Of a stretch of DNA of 64,000 bases, positions 58,579 through 64,000 are shown piece after piece. The position numbers and the translations under genes are program-made. The notes beneath the pieces were generated by a model. That model had not been told where the DNA came from. It saw only the letters and a program-made list of their open reading frames with translations, and did not search any database. Location: NCBI RefSeq assembly GCF_000253255.1, contig NC_015580.1:1243501-1307500 (forward strand), in the 5' to 3' direction. This DNA comes from Novosphingobium sp. PP1Y (GTDB taxonomy: Bacteria > Pseudomonadota > Alphaproteobacteria > Sphingomonadales > Sphingomonadaceae). Positions within the stretch are counted from its first letter, which is position 1. The number at the start of each line of letters is the position of its first letter.

Positions 58579-60399
58579 CTATTCGGCGGCTTCGCCCAGT
58601 TCGTCGGTCTCGGAGGCCTGGCGCGCCCACATTTCGGCATAGAGCCCGCCCGCCCGCAGAAGCTGCCCGTGCGTTCCGCCTTCGGCCAGTCTGCCTTCCT
58701 GCAGGACGAGGATGGAATCGGCATCGGCAATCGTCGAGAGACGGTGCGCGATCGAGAGCGAGGTGCGGTGTTCGGCAACGCGGTGGAGCGTTGCCAGGAT
58801 GTCCTGTTCGGTGCGGGTGTCGAGCGCGCTGGTCGCTTCGTCGAGCAGGAGAATTGGCGGATTCTTGACCAGGGTGCGCGCAATCGCGACGCGCTGCTTC
58901 TCTCCGCCAGACAGCTTGAGGCCGCGTTCGCCCACCTCGGTTTGGAACCCTTGGGGCAGGCGATCGATCAGGCCCATGAGCGCAGCGCCCCGCGCGGCTT
59001 CCTCGATATCGGCCTGGGTGGCATCGTCGCGGCCATAGCCGATATTGTAGCCGATGGTGTCGTTGAACAGCACTGAATCCTGCGGGACGATCCCGATTGC
59101 GGCGCGCAGCGATGCCTGGGTGACTTCCTTGATGTCCTGTCCATCGATGAGGATCCGCCCGCCCTGCGGATCGTAGAAGCGGAACAGCAGGCGGGCGAGC
59201 GTGGACTTGCCTGCGCCCGACGGGCCGACGATGGCATAGTTGCGGCCTGCCGGAACTTCGAAGGAGAGGCCGTGCAGGATCCGGCGATCCTTTTCGTAAC
59301 CGAACACGACATTGTCGAAGACCACCGAGGGGCGCCGGATGACGAGCGCCGGCGCGCCGGGCCTGTCCGAGACTTCCTGGGGTTCGTCGAGCAGGCGGAA
59401 CATCTCGGCCATGTCGATCAGGCCCTGCCGGATGGTGCGATAGACCATGCCCAGCATGTCGAGCGGGCGGAACAGCTGCGTCAGGTAGGTCTGCACGAAG
59501 ACGAGCTGCCCGGCGGTGTACTGGCCGCGGTACCAGCCCCAGACGGTATAGGCGAGGGCGCAGGCCATGAGCAGGTTGACGATCACCGCCTGCGCGATGT
59601 TGAGCATGCCGAGCGAGTTCTCGCTCTTGACCGCGGCAGCCGCATAGGCGCGCGTGGCCTGGGCATAGCGCTCTTCCTCGCGGTGCTCGGCCGAGAAGTA
59701 CTTCACCGTCTCGTAGTTGAGCAGCGAGTCCACGGCGCGGGCCAGGGCCTGTCCGTCGAGTCGGTTCATCTGTTCGCGCAGCTTGGTGCGCCATTCGGTG
59801 ATCGTGCGCGTCACCCAGATGTAGGCGGCAATCGCGACGGCCGTGGCCGCGACAAGGCCCCATCCGAAGTTGATGTAGAAGATGACCGCGACGACCGCGA
59901 GCTGGATCACCGTGGGCGCGATGTTGAACAGCATGAAGTAGAGCATCGTGTCGATGCTCTTGGTACCGCGCTCGATTGTCTTGGTGATCTCTCCGGTGCG
60001 ACGCCCGAGGTGAAAGCGCAGGCTCAGGCGATGAAGCTGGCCGAAGACGTTTTCCGCCAGCGAGCGCGTGGCATCCTGCCCGACCCGCTCGAAGACGATG
60101 TTGCGCAAGTTGTCGAAGCCGGTCTGCGCAAAGCGGCCCGCCGCGTAGCCCAGCACCGTAAGCATCGCCAGTTGCACCAGCTTCGGTCCGGTAGCGCCCA
60201 TCGCGTCGACCGCCCACTTGAGCAGGTAGGGCAGGGTAAGCTGCGTGCCGATCGAGGCGAGAATGAAGATACAGGCGAACACGATCCGCCAGCGCAGGGC
60301 TTTGTTGTCGGCCGGCCAGAGGTAGGGAAGGAACCTGAGGAGCGTGCGCCAGCCGTCATGGCGGGCATTGGAATTGTTCACGGCTGTATCGGGTGGCAT
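58579..60399 (-). CDS. atm1: Atm1-type ABC exporter (ABCB/heavy-metal family)
   Basis: A 606-residue half-transporter: N-terminal six-helix domain (residues about 20-330) and nucleotide-binding domain (Walker A GPSGAGKSTLARLL, signature LSGGEKQRVAIART, Walker B ILLLDEATSALD). Its start MPP.TA...RHDGW.TL.RFLPYLWPADN and many later blocks match Novosphingobium aromaticivorans Atm1, a structurally studied exporter of glutathione and its metal or persulfide adducts. It supports Fe-S biogenesis and metal detoxification. Alone on its strand unit. Confidence 0.93.
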   Translation of the reverse strand: MPPDTAVNNSNARHDGWRTLLRFLPYLWPADNKALRWRIVFACIFILASIGTQLTLPYLLKWAVDAMGATGPKLVQLAMLTVLGYAAGRFAQTGFDNLRNIVFERVGQDATRSLAENVFGQLHRLSLRFHLGRRTGEITKTIERGTKSIDTMLYFMLFNIAPTVIQLAVVAVIFYINFGWGLVAATAVAIAAYIWVTRTITEWRTKLREQMNRLDGQALARAVDSLLNYETVKYFSAEHREEERYAQATRAYAAAAVKSENSLGMLNIAQAVIVNLLMACALAYTVWGWYRGQYTAGQLVFVQTYLTQLFRPLDMLGMVYRTIRQGLIDMAEMFRLLDEPQEVSDRPGAPALVIRRPSVVFDNVVFGYEKDRRILHGLSFEVPAGRNYAIVGPSGAGKSTLARLLFRFYDPQGGRILIDGQDIKEVTQASLRAAIGIVPQDSVLFNDTIGYNIGYGRDDATQADIEEAARGAALMGLIDRLPQGFQTEVGERGLKLSGGEKQRVAIARTLVKNPPILLLDEATSALDTRTEQDILATLHRVAEHRTSLSIAHRLSTIADADSILVLQEGRLAEGGTHGQLLRAGGLYAEMWARQASETDELGEAAE

Positions 60400-60435
60400 C
60401 GCCGCAATTTAGGGAGACTTGGCGGTTAGGCAATC

Positions 60436-61335
60436 TCAACCGGGCAGATCGAACAGGATCTTTCTTGTCGTGAAGTCGATCGCCACGCGCCGGAAGGCGC
60501 GAAGTTCACGCATTCCCAGGAAGATGGCGGGGCGCTTTTCCAGATGCAGCGCCTCGAAGGCAGGGGCATCGGCGAAGGCGATAAGCACGTTGGCGACTTC
60601 GAGCGACTCCAGTTTGAGTTTCTGGGCCAGGCCGAAATCGATGGGAAGCGTCTGTCCGGTGACGGATGTCAGGACACCGCTGCCTCCCTTGCGCTCGCGC
60701 ATGGCGCGTTGCAGCGCCCGGTTGCCGATCGTGCTGCTGGACCCGGTATCGATGACGACCGAGGTGCGAATGCCGTCGATCGTGGCCTGGGTCATGATCA
60801 GTTGCCCCGAACGCTTGCGCGCGCGAACGGTGATTTCGTAGCTGCCGCCGCGGTCGAAATCGTGGGGATCGCCGATCTGGATGGTGTTGCGGTCGAAATC
60901 GAGGACGACGCGCTGGTGCTGTAGACTGTCGGTGCCGAGAATGCCGTCGGCACCGATGTGCCGGTCCTGCAGCAGGGGCACCGTCAGGTCATGGAAAGTC
61001 CGCCCCCCGACATCGAGGGACTCGACGCGCGCCGTGTTCGCCTGGCCTACGCCGGCAAGGCTGATCACCTTGGCGCTCGGGCCGATCCGCAGGCCGAGCG
61101 TACTGGCGAGCGCGGTCGAAAGCACCGTGTTCTGCGATCCGGTGTCGATGAGGAATTGATAGGGACCCTGGCCATGGATCGCGACGCCGACGGTCATGCG
61201 GTCATCGGCATCGGGCTGGGCCTGAAGGATTTCGCTGGCGGCATCGCTGTCGTCAGGGACCGATTGTGCCGGCGTGGCGGCAATCGCGGAGTGCGCGATC
61301 AGGGCCGCCGCAAGGGCAAGCGCTGTGCCTGTCAT
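60436..61335 (-). CDS. retropepsin-like aspartyl protease with two active-site motifs
   Basis: A 299-residue exported protein: signal peptide 1-19 (ALALAAALIAHSAIAA), then two retropepsin-like repeats, one with LIDTGSQNT (Asp64) and ILGTDSL, the other with VIDTGSSST (Asp196). Each repeat has the flap-like and hydrophobic strands expected (e.g. VVLDFDRNTIQI). The single chain could form a pepsin-like pseudo-dimer. Secreted bacterial retropepsins of this kind are poorly studied; a substrate is not known. Its neighbours (Atm1, GT14) give no clue. Confidence 0.83.
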   Translation of the reverse strand: MTGTALALAAALIAHSAIAATPAQSVPDDSDAASEILQAQPDADDRMTVGVAIHGQGPYQFLIDTGSQNTVLSTALASTLGLRIGPSAKVISLAGVGQANTARVESLDVGGRTFHDLTVPLLQDRHIGADGILGTDSLQHQRVVLDFDRNTIQIGDPHDFDRGGSYEITVRARKRSGQLIMTQATIDGIRTSVVIDTGSSSTIGNRALQRAMRERKGGSGVLTSVTGQTLPIDFGLAQKLKLESLEVANVLIAFADAPAFEALHLEKRPAIFLGMRELRAFRRVAIDFTTRKILFDLPG

Positions 61336-61423
61336 CTCCTGCTCCCGGGCAGTGATTTGCGTATTCTTTATATCGCCTCGAAGTTACCACGAATGCGGTG
61401 GAACACCAAGTTGGACGGGTCGC

Positions 61424-62344
61424 TCAGGCCTGCCCGGAAACAGGCAATTTCCCGCGCATCGAGGCTGGGTGCGCCATGGGAGCAGGGTGGAAATCGGGGA
61501 GCGTCAGGAAGTCCGGCTCGTGGGTTACGTCGACCTTGCGGGCAAACCAGGCGCCGCTGGACGCAATGGCAGGCAAGTCGGCTGCGGTCAGCATGCGCGG
61601 GCTCGATGCACCCGCGGGAAAATCGACATAGCGCCGGTGGGCGGCAATGCGCTCGGGAAAGGCATGGGCGACGAGCGTTGGCACCACGTGTTCGTCACTG
61701 CACACGGTTCCGCGCAGACGGCCCGAGGTTAGAAGGCGCGGCATTTCCTTGTCCAGCATTGCCAGCACGTCTGCGGGCAGGGACCACCAGCCCGAACCGT
61801 ACGCCCACAGGCCATAGGGGCGTGAGCGTGGTAGCCCGAGCCGATTGCGCGCGGCGTCAGCCCAGCGCGCGAGGCGGCGCAATTCCCAGGTCGCGGCATA
61901 GGCGCGTCTATCGCGAGCGGGATCGAGCCGCAGCCAGCGCGTGTCCAGGCGGAAGGTCTGCATGCGCTCTTCCATGTGTCCGGGGCGGACTTCGATATGG
62001 CAGAGACCCTCTCGCATGGTTTGAGCAATGGCCTCGCGCGCAGTCACCGGCCAGTCGGCGCCGCTGATCAGGTGCGCACCGTCGCAGCCGAGGCGGACAG
62101 CCTCGCGAACCAGCTTCGCAATCGCTTCGACCAGACTGTGGTGCCCCCAGCGCACGGCGACCGGATTGGCCACGAGGCGTACCCGTCCGGTGGCTTCCGG
62201 CAGGCATGCCTGCAGCTCCGGCCAAAGCGGCGAGGCGCGATCGGCATGGATGACCGCGAAGTCCTCTCCACCAGGGCCGAGGAGCCGTTCGATCAGGAGG
62301 TCGAGCTGCGCCCTGTTGTCATGGGCGAGGATGAGATAGGCCAT
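61424..62344 (-). CDS. glycosyltransferase family 14 (core-2/I-branching-like)
   Basis: A 306-residue GT14-like transferase: MAYLILAHDNRAQLDLLIERLL at the N-terminus, FAVIHADRASPLW, HLISGADWPVTAREAIAQTM, GSGWWSLPADVLAML and the acidic GTVCSDEHVVPTLVAHAFPE motif. Bacterial members add beta-linked sugars to polysaccharides. ATG at 62344 is preferred over the longer frame to 62383. It follows the flippase gene by 25 bp and is part of a polysaccharide cluster. Confidence 0.84.
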   Translation of the reverse strand: MAYLILAHDNRAQLDLLIERLLGPGGEDFAVIHADRASPLWPELQACLPEATGRVRLVANPVAVRWGHHSLVEAIAKLVREAVRLGCDGAHLISGADWPVTAREAIAQTMREGLCHIEVRPGHMEERMQTFRLDTRWLRLDPARDRRAYAATWELRRLARWADAARNRLGLPRSRPYGLWAYGSGWWSLPADVLAMLDKEMPRLLTSGRLRGTVCSDEHVVPTLVAHAFPERIAAHRRYVDFPAGASSPRMLTAADLPAIASSGAWFARKVDVTHEPDFLTLPDFHPAPMAHPASMRGKLPVSGQA

Positions 62345-62369
62345 GCGCACGGCGGCTGTATTCCAGCGC

Positions 62370-63830
62370 TCAGGCCGCCGCACGCGACAGGATCGGGCGG
62401 GCGAGCGCGGACACGAGCATGCGGATCTCGAGCCAGGCGGGATGACGGATCAGTGCCAGCGTCGCGAGCCAGAGGAGTACGCCCAGCCCACTAAGGCCGA
62501 GCAATGTGAGAAACGGCATGGATGCACCGCCAAGGCCGTAGAAGCCGGCGACGATCAGCGGCACGCCTGCGGCAAGCGCGCAGATCCCGCTGCGCAGATA
62601 GACCCCCAGCAGGTCGCGAAAGCGGAAGCCCATCAGGCGACCGAGGTAGGTGGCATAGATCGCCCACCAGACGAACCCGTAGACCACCCGGCTGATGCCC
62701 GCGGCCTCGAGGCTGATGAAGCAGCCTGCCGTGAGGATGATCACGGCTGCAGCGGTGTCGAGCAGGTTGACCCAGACGAGACGGCGGATCTGGCCGAGCA
62801 AGAGGGGCACGTCCATCTGTAGCGGAACCGCGACGAAGAAGATTTCGCCCAGAGCGGTCCAGCGCAGTAGTGAGGCCGAGCCCATCCAGTTCGGACCGTA
62901 GAGCAGCATGACCAGCGGTTCTGCGGCCAGCGCCAATCCGACCATCGCCGCCCAGTTGAGCGCGGTGTAACAGGAAACGAGATGGAGGTAAGGTTCGGCC
63001 AGCGGCTCGCCTGCGTCACGCTTGCGGGCAAAGGCGGCGTAAAAGACCGAACCGATCGCGCCGGTTACGAGCGTCGTCAATTGTCCGGCAAGGGCGCTGG
63101 CCCGGCTGAACAGTCCTGTCGAGGCGATGCCCAGCAGGCGCCCGACGATAAGGTCCTGTGAGCGTTGCCCCACGGCAGCGCTGGCGCTCAGCACAAAGGA
63201 CATGGAACTGAAGCCGAGCATGGGCTTCACGGAGGAGAAGACCCGCGGCAGGCGCGGGCGAACCGGGCGCTGCCATTGGGCGATGCCGGCGCGAACGAGA
63301 GCGGTGACTAGCACGCCCCAAGCCAGCGAGCTGGCGCCGAACCCGCAGGCAGCCAGGATCACCGCCGTGCCGTTGCCGGCGAGGGCGCTGCCCGCGTTGA
63401 CGTGGAAGAGGGCGCGAAAGTCCATTTCGCGCACCAGCAGCGCGGCTGGCACCGTCGCATAAGGACTGATGAGATAGGACGCGGCGATCAGCCATAGTAG
63501 TGGAGCCAGATCAGGCTCGCCATAGAAGTGGGCGACCAGCGGCGCGGCCAGTGCGACCAGCGCCGAAACTGTCCAGCCGATCGACACCGCGACGCCTGCA
63601 TAGAAGGGCAGGGACTTGGGTTCCATCTGCGGCTGACCGGAAATGAAGCGGGTGATTCCTAGGTCCTGGAAGATCGATACCAGCATGGCGGCGGCCAGCG
63701 CCACAGAGAACAGGCCCACGTCGCTCGGCAGCAGGAACAGCCGCGAGATGATGACGCTGGCGGCGAACTGGATCGTGAAGGTCGCGTACTGCGCGCCCAT
63801 CGACCACAAGGCGGCCCGGCGCACGCTCAT
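62370..63830 (-). CDS. polysaccharide flippase (Wzx/MATE-like, oligosaccharide export)
   Basis: A 486-residue protein with about 12-14 transmembrane helices, starting MSVRRAALWSMGAQYATFTIQFAASVIISRLFLLPSDVGLFSVALA and carrying the LGITRFISG block typical of the polysaccharide-synthesis/Wzx family. It moves lipid-linked sugar units across the inner membrane. The ATG at 63830 overlaps the stop of the preceding gene (ATGA). Confidence 0.88.
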   Translation of the reverse strand: MSVRRAALWSMGAQYATFTIQFAASVIISRLFLLPSDVGLFSVALAAAMLVSIFQDLGITRFISGQPQMEPKSLPFYAGVAVSIGWTVSALVALAAPLVAHFYGEPDLAPLLWLIAASYLISPYATVPAALLVREMDFRALFHVNAGSALAGNGTAVILAACGFGASSLAWGVLVTALVRAGIAQWQRPVRPRLPRVFSSVKPMLGFSSMSFVLSASAAVGQRSQDLIVGRLLGIASTGLFSRASALAGQLTTLVTGAIGSVFYAAFARKRDAGEPLAEPYLHLVSCYTALNWAAMVGLALAAEPLVMLLYGPNWMGSASLLRWTALGEIFFVAVPLQMDVPLLLGQIRRLVWVNLLDTAAAVIILTAGCFISLEAAGISRVVYGFVWWAIYATYLGRLMGFRFRDLLGVYLRSGICALAAGVPLIVAGFYGLGGASMPFLTLLGLSGLGVLLWLATLALIRHPAWLEIRMLVSALARPILSRAAA

Positions 63831-64000
63831 GCCGCGCGCACCAAGGCCAGGGTCGCTGCGAGACGGAACGCCCGGACAGGTTCGCCGTATCGTAAGAGCC
63901 GTGCCACGGTTCGCCACATGCCGTCCTGCCTTCCGCCATCGCGCAAGTGGTTGACGAGCAGGTCGAAGCCGTCATCGCGAAGGGCCGAGGCGGAATAGCG
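63827..64000 (-). CDS. C-terminal fragment of an upstream gene (window edge)
   Basis: An open frame continues off the right edge: 57 codons (ending in ...LLRYGEPVRAFRLAATLALVRAA) and a TGA that overlaps the flippase ATG. With no start in the window it is easily missed. By position it is the preceding gene in the polysaccharide operon; a glycosyltransferase is likely but the fragment shows no motif. Confidence 0.65.
   Translation of the reverse strand, partial: RYSASALRDDGFDLLVNHLRDGGRQDGMWRTVARLLRYGEPVRAFRLAATLALVRAA

Noticed and set aside
58328..60217. 629-codon frame overlapping atm1 on the same strand
   Set aside because: Frame-shifted shadow of the ABC exporter with Arg/Pro/Ala-rich sequence and no domain.
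1..64000. Insertion sequences, integrases, prophage genes, CRISPR arrays, toxin-antitoxin pairs
   Set aside because: I looked for transposase or integrase motifs, regularly spaced repeats and small paired genes and found none that I could support.

Overview
The window is about 64 kb of GC-rich alphaproteobacterial DNA, most likely from the Sphingomonadales and probably Novosphingobium. Three things point there: a clustered ligF-ligE-ligG set of glutathione-dependent beta-etherases, a lignostilbene-type dioxygenase next to LdpA-like NTF2-fold proteins and a LigW-like decarboxylase, and an ABC exporter that closely resembles Novosphingobium Atm1 as I remember it. No species can be fixed without a search.

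Region 1 (1-4 kb): the end of an XRE/MmyB-type regulator, then a minus-strand operon for a GST, a hotdog thioesterase, a CmcJ/NvfI-type oxidoreductase and a DHA2 exporter. Its pathway is unknown. Region 2 (4-24.7 kb) is a lignin-dimer catabolic island: ligF, ligE, ligG, an aldehyde dehydrogenase, three LigD/L/N-like SDRs, two paralogous LdpA-like proteins, a lignostilbene dioxygenase, an acyl-CoA dehydrogenase, a second aldehyde dehydrogenase, ligW, three MFS carriers, and MarR and LacI regulators. Together they would oxidise and split beta-O-4 ethers, deformylate diarylpropanes to stilbenes, cleave the stilbenes to aldehydes, and feed vanillate-type monomers onward. Three divergent intergenic regions of the island carry the same 17-bp imperfect dyad, which suggests one regulator, probably the MarR protein.

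Region 3 (24.7-28.6 kb) is a regulatory block: a PilZ-XRE fusion, a NarL-type response regulator and a membrane histidine kinase. The PilZ-XRE gene and the kinase gene share a near-identical promoter/operator element. acnB follows. Region 4 (31.9-37.7 kb) is a compact accessory operon: a class A flavin monooxygenase, a pair resembling the alpha and beta subunits of C-glycoside deglycosidase, an MFS carrier and a Rieske oxygenase, with a divergent TetR. It lies between acnB and a tRNA-Ser gene and is the best candidate here for an undescribed pathway. A paralogous TetR sits next to a TonB receptor at 49.6-52.8 kb.

Region 5 (38-64 kb) is mostly core: eipA, an aromatic aminotransferase, ribD-ribE, a YgjP-like metallopeptidase, YcgN, SCO1, COQ9, feoAB, ssb, YceD, a CBP3-type chaperone, bamE, hslVU, a SulP transporter, Atm1 and a two-motif aspartyl protease. 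It ends in part of a polysaccharide cluster (GT14, flippase, and a gene cut by the window edge). No CRISPR array, rRNA, transposase or integrase was seen.
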